Part shown: positions 9,214-17,560 of the stretch, in pieces
How positions within the stretch are numbered: position 1 is the first letter of the stretch
Layout: each line of letters begins with the position of its first letter
Assembly (NCBI GenBank): GCA_002471345.1
Contig: DKPS01000015.1
Coordinates: forward strand, 35,274 to 99,273
DNA from: Saprospiraceae bacterium UBA7328
Lineage (GTDB): Bacteria; Bacteroidota; Bacteroidia; Chitinophagales; Saprospiraceae
Length of the DNA: 64,000 bases
Reading direction: 5' to 3'
Translations under genes and position numbers: made by a program
Notes under the pieces: generated by a model
Databases searched by the model: none
What the model saw: only the letters and a program-made list of their open reading frames with translations
What the model was told of the DNA's origin: nothing

Positions 9214-10458
9214 CTAATATACTTCATAAATAAATTGTCTGAGCAGATTTAAAGCATGAACGGCAGCATATTCCATATTTTTTAGTCTATTTTTTCCTGC
9301 CATGACCTTTTTGGTGAAATATTTTTCCTTATTACCACAAGCCATCCAAATTGTACCAACAGGTTTGTCTGGTGTGCCCCCTGTGGGTCCAGCTATACCC
9401 GAAATAGAAATACTAACATCAGACCCCGTAAATCGAATTATTCCTTTTTGCATCTCGATAACAGTCTCCTCACTGACTGCTCCATATATTAAAAGAGTCT
9501 CTTTCTTTACTCCTAATATGCTTTCTTTTTGTAAATAACTATAAGAGATCACACTACCTTCAAAATAAGCAGAGCTTCCGGGAATTTTAGTAATCTCATG
9601 TCCAAGATGGCCTCCAGTACAGCTCTCAGCAAGAGATAATTTCAAGTGCCGAGAAATTAGTAAATCACCAATATGTTTTGCCAGTGGAAGTTCATCTTCC
9701 CCATATGCAAAAGGTTCTAACTTTTCCTTCATTTGTAAAAACAATCGATCCAACTCAGCCTTGGAGTCCGTTATCTGATTGCCGCTAACAGAAAACCTTA
9801 TTCTAACTGATCCCAGATTTGGTAAATACGCAACAGAAGCATCAAGAGGCAATTGATCTACTATACCCTCAATCTGATTTGCCAACGTAGTTTCTCCTGC
9901 ACCTACTGTCATAAGGGTTCTGTGGTAAACTTCATTATCGCCACTTCTTTCTTTTAAAATTGGAAGTAACCGTTCTACAAGAAGATGCTCCATTTCATAG
10001 GGCACACCTGGCATAGAAAAAAATAAAGTGCCGTTTTCCTCGAATAACATCCCAGGAGCTGATCCCATATTGTTTTGATACAATTCTGCCTTTGACGGAA
10101 GGTGAAATTGATTTATATGAGCTTCGGTTACCTTAAATCCTCTTTCCTCAAATACTTTTTTGACTTTTTCAAAATACTCCTTCTTAAAAACGAGATCATC
10201 ATCAAAATACTTTCTAAAGGCATGTTTGGTGATATCATCTTTTGTAGGCCCTAATCCCCCTGTAGTTAAAACGATATCACAATCGTCTTCAAGAGATTCA
10301 AGGCCTTCAATTATTCCTTCTATAGTATCAGCTACAGATAAAATTCTTTTAATAGAAACTCCATTAGCATTCAGGTGTTTCGCAATCACAGCTGAATTAG
10401 TGTCAATAGTTTGACCAATTAAAATTTCATCCCCGATTGTGAGTATTCCTGCTGTCAT
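9214..10458 (-). CDS. cinA: CinA family nicotinamide-nucleotide amidohydrolase
   Basis: Two-domain CinA: an N-terminal molybdopterin-binding-like domain (MTAGILTIGDEILIGQ, then TTGGLGPTKDD) and a C-terminal PncC deamidase domain (ESCTGGHLGHEIT and GIAGPTGGTPDKPVGT). The family deamidates NMN to nicotinate mononucleotide in NAD salvage. The ATG at 10458 fits the conserved family N terminus. A TTG three codons upstream (10467) is possible but unsupported. It lies 18 bases upstream of the E2 gene on the same strand, so it probably heads that operon. Confidence 0.93.
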   Translation of the reverse strand: MTAGILTIGDEILIGQTIDTNSAVIAKHLNANGVSIKRILSVADTIEGIIEGLESLEDDCDIVLTTGGLGPTKDDITKHAFRKYFDDDLVFKKEYFEKVKKVFEERGFKVTEAHINQFHLPSKAELYQNNMGSAPGMLFEENGTLFFSMPGVPYEMEHLLVERLLPILKERSGDNEVYHRTLMTVGAGETTLANQIEGIVDQLPLDASVAYLPNLGSVRIRFSVSGNQITDSKAELDRLFLQMKEKLEPFAYGEDELPLAKHIGDLLISRHLKLSLAESCTGGHLGHEITKIPGSSAYFEGSVISYSYLQKESILGVKKETLLIYGAVSEETVIEMQKGIIRFTGSDVSISISGIAGPTGGTPDKPVGTIWMACGNKEKYFTKKVMAGKNRLKNMEYAAVHALNLLRQFIYEVY

Positions 10459-10535
10459 AAGGAGCAAAATTAGTCTTTTAATAATCTTGAAGAAAGGGAA
10501 AATTACTTGTGGGAGAGGTTATGCTATTTTTAAAT

Positions 10536-12659
10536 TCAAGAAAAGATTTGATAGGCTGCAAAGGCACTAACATATGCCATAGCCCCCATGAATGTGAACT
10601 GAAGGGCTGGCCATTTCCAGCTCTTGGTCTCTCTTTTAGTAACAGCTAAAGTGCTCATACATTGTAAAGCAAAAACATAGAACAACAATAAGGACAATGC
10701 AGTAGCAAAAGTATAAACTGGTTTTCCTGTGGCAGGGTTAATCTCTGCAGCCATTCTCTCTTTAATCACTCTTTCTTCTTCACTACTTCCCACACTATAG
10801 ATCGTAGCCATTGTTCCGACAAAAACCTCTCTTGCTGCAAAAGACGTTAAAAGTGCTATTCCTATTTTCCAATCATAGCCTAAAGGCCTTATACAGGGCT
10901 CCATTGATTTTCCTATAATTCCTGCATACGACCCTTCCATCTTCTTTGATGCTAATAGGTCTTCTTGTTGAGTGGTTCCAGCAGAATATCCATATTCTTG
11001 GGCTAATTCTATTCCTTCTTGTGCAGTACGCTCCATTGATCCCTTAGGGCCATAAGAGACTAAAAACCAAAGCACTACTGAAACAACCAAAATAACTTTA
11101 CCTGCCTCAACAATGAATGTCCATACTTTTTCTTTTACGTTATGGAAAACATTATTCCACATCGGCTTTTTATACTTTGGCAATTCAATCATGAGCACAG
11201 ATTGCTCATCAGATTTCAATATCCATTTGAAAATTAAAGCCGAAAACAGAGCTGCCAAAATTCCTATAACATATAAGCCCATAAAAGCCAAACCCTGAAC
11301 ATTAAAAGGACCCCATCTTAATGTATCTGATACTACAAATCCTATCAAAACAGTATAAACCGGAATCCGAGCACTACAACTTATGAGAGGTGTCACCATA
11401 ATTGTAATCATTCTCTCTTTCCAATTAGATATGGTTCGAGCTGACATGATAGCTGGAATAGCACAAGCCCCTCCTGATATGAGTGCAACAATACTTCTTC
11501 CATTCAATCCAAATCGTTGCATCAATCCATCAAACATGAAAACAACTCTGCTCATGTAGCCTATTTCTTCCAGTATCGAAATCAAAAAGAATAATATTGC
11601 AATTTGTGGAATGAAGACCATTATTCCTCCTAACCCTGCAATTATTCCTTCTGTGAGCAAATTGGAAAACCAACCTTCTGCCAAAATAGAATTGACGGCA
11701 CTGCTGAGACCTATGAATGTCTCTTCTATCATATTCATCGGCCATTCCGCCCATGCATATATAGCCTGAAAAACTAAGAGCATGATTGCTGTAAAAAGTA
11801 TGGGGCCAATGACCCTGTGGGTTGTGATGTTGTCTATTCGTTCAGTATAACCTGGTCTACCTTGGGAAATCCGTTTTGTAGCTTTTTTTACTAAGGTTGT
11901 GAATCGATTATATCGATCCATTGTTTCTCTGATCTGGTATTTGACACTGTCGAATTCTGCGACTTTTTTCCTTAAAGTATTTTTCTGTGAATTGTTAAGA
12001 TGCCCAAGCCAACTATAGTGATGTGCTATCTGAAGGCCTATATATTCGCCAATATCTTTATGTTTATTTACAACAAAATTACTGACTTCTCTTTCTGTTT
12101 CTGAAAGATTATATGCATTGGACCAAGATGCTACAACCACATTACTTAGAAGGTTTTCAATCTGAAGCTTTAGCACTTCTAAGTTTTCTCCTGTCCGGGT
12201 ACTGATACTTATACATGGGCATTCCAAATACTCCTCAATGATTGTAGTATCTATTTTTATTCCTTTTTCAAAAGCCAAATCTGCCATAGAAAAGACAACA
12301 AGCATAGGTAGATTCATCTCTCTCAACTGGGTCGCCAAAAGAAAGTGTTTCTCAATATCTAAGCTATCAACAACGTATACTATGGCATTTGGAAAATTTT
12401 TACTCTTAGGATTCGTGAGAGTTTCGATAACTATTCTCTCATCTGATGAATTAGGATAAAAACTATAAATACCAGGAAAGTCGATAATCTCTAGTTCTTC
12501 ACCTTTGGCCACTTTAAGAATTCCTGATTTTTTGTCAACAGTAACCCCTGGATAATTTCCAACTTTCTGTCGTAATCCCGTAAGACTATTGAAAAGTGAT
12601 GACTTTCCGCTGTTGGGGTTACCGATTAGAGCAATTTTCTTTAGTCCAACTTTGGCCAT
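10536..12659 (-). CDS. feoB: ferrous iron transport protein B (FeoB)
   Basis: Inner-membrane Fe(II) transporter with an N-terminal GTPase domain, 707 residues. G1 is GNPNSGKSS and G3 is DFPGIYS. The G4 position reads SMAD (in VVFSMADLAFEKG), where family members normally have N-x-x-D. The membrane part contains the typical gate motifs, including GGACAIPAIMSAR, and many hydrophobic spans up to the C terminus. It is separated by 7 bases from feoA, with which it forms an operon. Many Bacteroidota fuse feoA and feoB; here they are separate. Confidence 0.96.
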   Translation of the reverse strand: MAKVGLKKIALIGNPNSGKSSLFNSLTGLRQKVGNYPGVTVDKKSGILKVAKGEELEIIDFPGIYSFYPNSSDERIVIETLTNPKSKNFPNAIVYVVDSLDIEKHFLLATQLREMNLPMLVVFSMADLAFEKGIKIDTTIIEEYLECPCISISTRTGENLEVLKLQIENLLSNVVVASWSNAYNLSETEREVSNFVVNKHKDIGEYIGLQIAHHYSWLGHLNNSQKNTLRKKVAEFDSVKYQIRETMDRYNRFTTLVKKATKRISQGRPGYTERIDNITTHRVIGPILFTAIMLLVFQAIYAWAEWPMNMIEETFIGLSSAVNSILAEGWFSNLLTEGIIAGLGGIMVFIPQIAILFFLISILEEIGYMSRVVFMFDGLMQRFGLNGRSIVALISGGACAIPAIMSARTISNWKERMITIMVTPLISCSARIPVYTVLIGFVVSDTLRWGPFNVQGLAFMGLYVIGILAALFSALIFKWILKSDEQSVLMIELPKYKKPMWNNVFHNVKEKVWTFIVEAGKVILVVSVVLWFLVSYGPKGSMERTAQEGIELAQEYGYSAGTTQQEDLLASKKMEGSYAGIIGKSMEPCIRPLGYDWKIGIALLTSFAAREVFVGTMATIYSVGSSEEERVIKERMAAEINPATGKPVYTFATALSLLLFYVFALQCMSTLAVTKRETKSWKWPALQFTFMGAMAYVSAFAAYQIFS

Positions 12660-12666
12660 ATCTGCA

Positions 12667-12906
12667 CTAGTGGATTATAATTTTGGACGCTTGAGACTTA
12701 CGCACAGCTAATAAGTAATCTCCTAATTTCAAACAGACAGCATTGCCCATAGGAGACTTTCTCACCATTTTAATTTTAGTCTCAGGTAGCACGCCTAAAG
12801 TAAGCAGATTACAAGCCAAACTTGATTCATTAAACTTCTGGACAGTACCCTCTTCACCGGGCTTAAGGTCTAGTATTGTTCTTAGGATAATCCCGTTTTC
12901 CTTCAT
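12667..12906 (-). CDS. feoA: ferrous iron transport protein A (FeoA)
   Basis: Small cytoplasmic SH3-like protein of 79 residues that partners FeoB. It shows the FeoA pattern LxxLKPGEEGTV near the N terminus, LGVLPETKIKMV in the middle and a final LGDYLLAVRKSQASKI strand region. It is the first gene of the feoAB unit and is divergent from mtaB across a 183-base region that carries repeated elements. Confidence 0.92.
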   Translation of the reverse strand: MKENGIILRTILDLKPGEEGTVQKFNESSLACNLLTLGVLPETKIKMVRKSPMGNAVCLKLGDYLLAVRKSQASKIIIH

Positions 12907-12949
12907 TAAAATTGCTTGAATAATTTGTATTTCTAAGGGCTATGCAAAT

Positions 12950-12975
12950 TGTAAAAAATATCACATGTAAAAAAT
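12950..12975 (-). promoter_or_regulatory. paired direct repeat upstream of feoAB, candidate regulator site
   Basis: The 10-mer TGTAAAAAAT occurs at 12950-12959 and again at 12966-12975, a 16-base period, in the feoA-mtaB gap 45-70 bases upstream of feoA. Iron regulators are plausible binders, but I see no canonical Fur palindrome, so the assignment rests on position and repetition only. Confidence 0.3.
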
Positions 12976-13037
12976 GCAAAAAAATTAGTGTCTGTCTAAC
13001 AATTTTAGGTAGAAAATAGGGACGTATAAATAAACAC

Positions 13038-13069
13038 TTGTGTATGAGTATATAGAAGTCCTACTTTTG
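13038..13069 (+). promoter_or_regulatory. promoter of mtaB
   Basis: TTG at 13038-13040 and TACTTTTG at 13062-13069 are separated by 21 bases, matching the Bacteroidota -33/-7 promoter in both boxes and spacing. Transcription would start about 10-15 bases before the ATG at 13090. This is the best-matched promoter in the window. Confidence 0.75.
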
Positions 13070-13089
13070 CAATCGTATCAATCGATCTA

Positions 13090-14424
13090 ATGGCAACACC
13101 ACAGACAGTAGCTTTTCATACTTTAGGCTGTAAACTGAATTTTTCAGAATCATCCACTATTCGTAGAAAATTTGAGGAAAAAGGATTTTCTACTCTTTCT
13201 TTTGAAGAAGCCGCAGATGTATATGTGATTAATACTTGTTCTGTAACAGATTTTGCTGATCGCAAATGCAGATCTACGGTTAGAAAGGCATTAAGATTGT
13301 CACCTGAGGCAAAAGTAATTGTTATAGGATGCTATGCTCAGCTAAAACCGAATGAAATAGCTGACATTCCAGGTGTCGATTTGGTATTGGGAGCTGGAGA
13401 AAAATTTAATGTAGTCAACTATGTTGATAACATTTCCAAATCTCCGCACAAAGGAATGGTAAGGGCTGGTGAAATCAAAGAGGTCAACAGTTTTGAAGAA
13501 GCATTTTCTTTTGGAGATAGAACACGTACGTTTTTAAAAGTTCAGGATGGATGTAATTACAAATGCACTTTTTGTACAATCCCATTGGCTAGAGGGGCTA
13601 GTAGAAGTGATACTGCAGAAAACGTAGTGGAAAATGCCCAAAAGATTGCTGAAAAAGGGTGTAAGGAGATTGTATTAACAGGTGTAAATATAGGAGATTT
13701 TGGAAATGGCACAGAAGTAATAGAAGGAGTCAGACCTAAGAAAGAAGCTCTTTTCGTAGATCTTATAAAAGCATTAGAGAAAGAAGTAAACGGAATAGAA
13801 AGGTTTAGAATTTCATCTATTGAGCCTAACCTTTGTTCTGATGAAGTCATTGAATTTGTAGCCAAGTCTGAACGGTTTGTTCCTCATTTTCACATGCCTT
13901 TGCAGTCTGGTAGCGACACTCTTCTTGCAATGATGAAAAGAAGATATAAAAGACAACTTTATCAAGAAAGGGTAACATTAATTAAAAAGCTAATGCCTCA
14001 TGCTTGCATAGGAGTAGATGTAATTGTCGGATTCCCTGGTGAAACAGATGAGTATTTCAAAGAAACCTTTGATTTTATTAGTGACTTAGATGTGTCTTAT
14101 CTACATGTATTTACTTATTCAGAAAGACCTAATACTCCAGCAGTAGAATTGGAAGATATCGTTCCTATGCAAATCAGAAGACAGAGAAATGAAGCATTAA
14201 GGCGATTATCTGAAAAGAAAAAGCTTCAATTCTATAGACAACATCTAGGAGAAGAAAGAACAGTTCTTTTCGAAGAAAGTAAATCAACCAATATGATGAC
14301 TGGTTTTACAGATAACTACATAAAAGTTGAAATCCCACGTATCTCCACATTCATCAATACAATAAGAAAAGTCAGACTAAATTCTCTTTCAGATAATGGC
14401 CTTATAAAGTCAGAAATAGCTTAA
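13090..14424 (+). CDS. mtaB: tRNA (N6-threonylcarbamoyladenosine(37)-C2)-methylthiotransferase MtaB
   Basis: Radical-SAM methylthiotransferase of 444 residues that converts t6A37 to ms2t6A in tRNAs reading ANN codons. The N-terminal UPF0004 domain carries cluster cysteines (LGCKLNFSES, INTCSVT and VIGCYAQ). The radical-SAM motif is CNYKCTFC, and the protein ends in a TRAM-like region. The family signature GCKLN separates MtaB from MiaB and RimO. It has its own promoter and converges on an outer-membrane barrel gene. Confidence 0.94.
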   Translation: MATPQTVAFHTLGCKLNFSESSTIRRKFEEKGFSTLSFEEAADVYVINTCSVTDFADRKCRSTVRKALRLSPEAKVIVIGCYAQLKPNEIADIPGVDLVLGAGEKFNVVNYVDNISKSPHKGMVRAGEIKEVNSFEEAFSFGDRTRTFLKVQDGCNYKCTFCTIPLARGASRSDTAENVVENAQKIAEKGCKEIVLTGVNIGDFGNGTEVIEGVRPKKEALFVDLIKALEKEVNGIERFRISSIEPNLCSDEVIEFVAKSERFVPHFHMPLQSGSDTLLAMMKRRYKRQLYQERVTLIKKLMPHACIGVDVIVGFPGETDEYFKETFDFISDLDVSYLHVFTYSERPNTPAVELEDIVPMQIRRQRNEALRRLSEKKKLQFYRQHLGEERTVLFEESKSTNMMTGFTDNYIKVEIPRISTFINTIRKVRLNSLSDNGLIKSEIA

Positions 14425-14447
14425 TTAATGTTCTATTAAAACATTAA
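14425..14447. terminator. possible bidirectional terminator between convergent genes
   Basis: Perfect 8-bp inverted repeat TTAATGTT/AACATTAA with a 7-base loop, overlapping the stop region of the barrel gene and directly following the mtaB stop. The stem is A/T-rich and weak, but it is the only hairpin in this 11-base convergent gap. Confidence 0.4.
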
Positions 14448-15002
14448 ACCTGCAGAAACTGTTAAAAACCTGAACTGTGAATCACTCAAATCTTCAATTA
14501 CATTATTAAGACCTAATTCGTACTCAATATCTACTGTAATTATTCCTACTGTTACTCCAACTCCTATATCTAAATTCATATACCCACTTTTAATCTTATC
14601 AGACTCAAATGACGCTCTTTCGCCCTCAAAAGCAAGAAAATAGTTATAACTGGCCATTCCCTTAAATCTAAGTTTGAGTAAATCGGTGAAAGCAATTGGA
14701 GTAATCCCAATACCAACTCTTGGTTTCAAAATTTGGATTGCTGGATCAGTTTCAAAAAAGTTTGTTCCACTTCTGGCTTCCTCATTAAATCGGACATAAT
14801 GAAGACCTCCAAGCAGATATAATCCTTTTCCCAAAATTTGCTGATCTATACCAATTCTCCATCCACTATGGCTGAAATCTTTAGGAGTTAATGTTTCCAA
14901 TTTGTTTGAACCTGATAGCAGACCAAAATGCATATGCGTCTGAGTACTCGCAGCACCAATAGTGCAAACACTGAAAATTAGAACAAAAAGAAAATTTCTC
15001 AT
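14436..15002 (-). CDS. outer-membrane beta-barrel protein, unknown function
   Basis: Secreted protein of 188 residues: signal peptide MRNFLFVLIFSVCTIGAAS-TQ, then alternating amphipathic strands with aromatic ends (GGLHYVRFNEEAR, GVGVTVGIITVDIEYELGL) and a terminal strand ending in Phe (VSAGLMF), typical of small Bacteroidota barrels of the OMP_b-brl type. No enzymatic motif is seen. It is a single-gene unit convergent with mtaB and divergent from lgt. Confidence 0.75.
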   Translation of the reverse strand: MRNFLFVLIFSVCTIGAASTQTHMHFGLLSGSNKLETLTPKDFSHSGWRIGIDQQILGKGLYLLGGLHYVRFNEEARSGTNFFETDPAIQILKPRVGIGITPIAFTDLLKLRFKGMASYNYFLAFEGERASFESDKIKSGYMNLDIGVGVTVGIITVDIEYELGLNNVIEDLSDSQFRFLTVSAGLMF

Positions 15003-15195
15003 GATGATAAAGTTTGATTGTTTTAATTGACTTAAATTAAAAAGTCGAGTTTCAATACGGTTGGCAGACTACAGAAACGACGGGATGTTCCACCAAATAG
15101 TTGCAATTAATAGCAATAATTTGATCAAAAGTCCAAAATGAAAACGCAAGGAGACTACAAATAAGTATCTTCGTCACTTCAAAATATAATAGTCA

Positions 15196-16353
15196 ATGTA
15201 TCCTGATTTGTCCTATTTTCTGCATGATATCTTTGGCACAGCACGTGACAATGGATTCTCTATTGTAAAGACTTTTGGGTTGTTTTTAGGCATCACTTTC
15301 ATTGTGATGACCTATATTTTGTATTTGGAATTCAAAAGAAAAGAGAAAGAAGGGGTATTAACTTCTTTTTCCAAAATAATCCAAAAAGGAACAGGGCCGG
15401 ATTGGTTTGAAGTAATACTGAATGCCGCCATTGGTTTCTTTTTATTCTTCAAAATACCTTATGCAATCCAAAATTTTGACAGTTTTAAAAGTGACGCAGC
15501 AGGCATAGTGTTTTCCAAATTGGGAATCTTTCCTTTAGGCATACTCGGTCTTTTGCTCTTTGGGGGTTACACCTTTTGGGTAGGTTGGAAAAACAAGCTC
15601 GACAAACCTAAAAATCTAAAAGAAATCACTTTCCCAAGTCAAAAAGTTGGTGATATTATCATACTTGCCGCTGTAACAGGAATTATTGGTTCTAGAATAT
15701 TTTCAATTTTGGAAAATTTGGATTCTTTCATTGATGATCCTATTGGGCAAATATTCAGTGGAAGTGGCCTAACTGTTTATGGTGGGCTTATATTCGGCAC
15801 AATAGCAGTGGTTTGGTATCTAAGAAGGTTAGGCGTAAGCATACTCCATGGCGGAGATTCAATTGCTCCAGCACTAATGATGGGCTATGCTATAGGTCGG
15901 ATGGGATGTCAATTTTCTGGTGACGGGGATTGGGGTATTGTAAATGAAGCCTCTAAGCCATCATGGTTCATATTTCCAGATTGGGCATGGGCATACGAGT
16001 ATCCTCATAATGTCCTGAATGAGGGTGTACGACTAGTCAACTGCATAGGTAATCATTGCAATCAATTATCTCCTCCTGTCTTTCCTACCCCTTTATACGA
16101 GATTGTTTTTTGCCTTTTAGCATTTGCCTTCATGTGGTTCATCAGAAAGAAAATCAAAGTCACTGGGTCTTCCTTTTGTTTATTCCTTGTACTTACTGGA
16201 ATAGAGCGATTCTTTGTAGAATTTATAAGGATTAATCCTACATATGACTTTTTTGGATTCGACATGTCTCAAGCCCAATTTATTGCAATTGGAATGATCG
16301 TTTCTGGTATTGCTGGATACTTTTATTTGAAAAACAAGGTCTTGTCTGATTAG
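15196..16353 (+). CDS. lgt: phosphatidylglycerol--prolipoprotein diacylglyceryl transferase
   Basis: Integral-membrane enzyme that moves diacylglycerol to the lipobox cysteine of prolipoproteins. The 385 residues have about seven hydrophobic spans. The signature region is HGGDSIAPALMMGYAIGRMG, with the invariant GR followed by a Bacteroidota-style CQFSGDGDWG in place of the proteobacterial GNFINGE. The C-terminal ERFFVEFIR segment with Glu and Arg is also conserved. It is longer than E. coli Lgt (291), as is common in this phylum. Several lipoproteins in this window would be its substrates. Confidence 0.9.
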   Translation: MYPDLSYFLHDIFGTARDNGFSIVKTFGLFLGITFIVMTYILYLEFKRKEKEGVLTSFSKIIQKGTGPDWFEVILNAAIGFFLFFKIPYAIQNFDSFKSDAAGIVFSKLGIFPLGILGLLLFGGYTFWVGWKNKLDKPKNLKEITFPSQKVGDIIILAAVTGIIGSRIFSILENLDSFIDDPIGQIFSGSGLTVYGGLIFGTIAVVWYLRRLGVSILHGGDSIAPALMMGYAIGRMGCQFSGDGDWGIVNEASKPSWFIFPDWAWAYEYPHNVLNEGVRLVNCIGNHCNQLSPPVFPTPLYEIVFCLLAFAFMWFIRKKIKVTGSSFCLFLVLTGIERFFVEFIRINPTYDFFGFDMSQAQFIAIGMIVSGIAGYFYLKNKVLSD

Positions 16354-16474
16354 TAAAACTTCTAGCTTCAAGAGAAAATCAAGCAGAATATTGAGACTTT
16401 AATAAGAAATGAATCTGTAAAAAACTTCCTTTTATCATCCTGTCAGCGTGTAGAATCCCACACAAAAGTAACTG

Positions 16475-17560
16475 CTACACTTCAGTCTCTTTAATCAATC
16501 TCCAGAGTGTGATAAATACAACGGCTCCAATACTTAAAATCAAACCAAAGCCAAGTCCAATAAGAATACTTTTAAACTTACTTGTAGTTACTTCTTCTAG
16601 TGGTAAAATTGGTGCGTCTATTACTTGTAAAATTGGTGTGCTATTCTCAATGCTAAATTCTACTAGAGCAATTTGTTCTTCCAATTTAGACAGCCCCGCA
16701 CTGAGTTGAAGCATTTCTCCCCGGGCTCTTTCTTTTTTAATGTCCATCTTTTTAGAAAACAATCCTGTTGATTTATCACTGAGGTCAGCATATTTATACT
16801 CTAGCCTATTGTATTCTTTAAGGAGAGAATCTTTCTTTGAGACAAGCACATCATAAGTTGATGTTTGTTTTTCAATAGTTTTTTCAACATAAAAATTACT
16901 TGTTGCATCAAAAACTGCATGAGTAAGATGATAAGATAATGCCTCATCCTGACTGTGAGTCACGAATGACATTATAGTCGTGTTCTGTCCATAATCTGTT
17001 TCTATCAAAGCGTTTTTTCTGTTCGCAGGAGTTCCTGCGATCATGGTGGCTATCGATTTGAGAGCAATATTTTCTTTTATAGAAAAGGCATCAACCTTTG
17101 CATTTGTGAATTTAAAATTCGACATCTCCAATTCCTTAGAATTCCACCTGTCATTTAATTCATAGATATCTATAATATGATTTGATAAAAAATTCGGACC
17201 ATTTGATGTCTCTATTTCATTAAAAATTGCCTCTTGTATGATTTTTCTTGAAAGAGAAAGTTCTAGAACTTTAGAAATATTTACCCTTTGGTTCATCATT
17301 GGTAGGCCAAATTGGCCAAGGATCGCACTTACATTAGACATTTGGCTGCTTTCGTCCTCATTCAGCATGAAACTCAGCCTCGCTTTATAGAGAGTAGGTT
17401 TTGAAGAATAATAAAAAAAGGATACCGCTGCGCAGACCATACCAATTCCAATGATATACCAAATATTTTTCTTGACTGCCTCTACATAAGCTCCCCCAAA
17501 ATGTAGTAATTCCGCTACAGAAAGTTCATCTTTTCGATATGGAGGACTAGTTTTATCCAT
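16475..17560 (-). CDS. Wzz/chain-length-determinant-like inner-membrane protein
   Basis: Polysaccharide co-polymerase-like protein of 361 residues: a cytoplasmic N terminus, TM1 about 37-52, a large periplasmic domain with coiled-coil helices (about 230-300), and a Pro-rich TM2 entrance ([15 protein letters not shown]) followed by TM2 about 328-348. There is no C-terminal tyrosine kinase domain. It probably controls chain length or export of O-antigen or exopolysaccharide. Its ATG overlaps the metH stop by 8 bases (ATGGATAA), so translation is coupled to metH. Confidence 0.8.
   Translation of the reverse strand: MDKTSPPYRKDELSVAELLHFGGAYVEAVKKNIWYIIGIGMVCAAVSFFYYSSKPTLYKARLSFMLNEDESSQMSNVSAILGQFGLPMMNQRVNISKVLELSLSRKIIQEAIFNEIETSNGPNFLSNHIIDIYELNDRWNSKELEMSNFKFTNAKVDAFSIKENIALKSIATMIAGTPANRKNALIETDYGQNTTIMSFVTHSQDEALSYHLTHAVFDATSNFYVEKTIEKQTSTYDVLVSKKDSLLKEYNRLEYKYADLSDKSTGLFSKKMDIKKERARGEMLQLSAGLSKLEEQIALVEFSIENSTPILQVIDAPILPLEEVTTSKFKSILIGLGFGLILSIGAVVFITLWRLIKETEV

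Noticed and set aside
16463-16470. Exact TACTTTTG box on the minus strand just past the wzz-like stop, suggesting a small antisense RNA against the end of lgt
   Set aside because: No -33 element at normal distance and no terminator hairpin follows; a chance match cannot be excluded.
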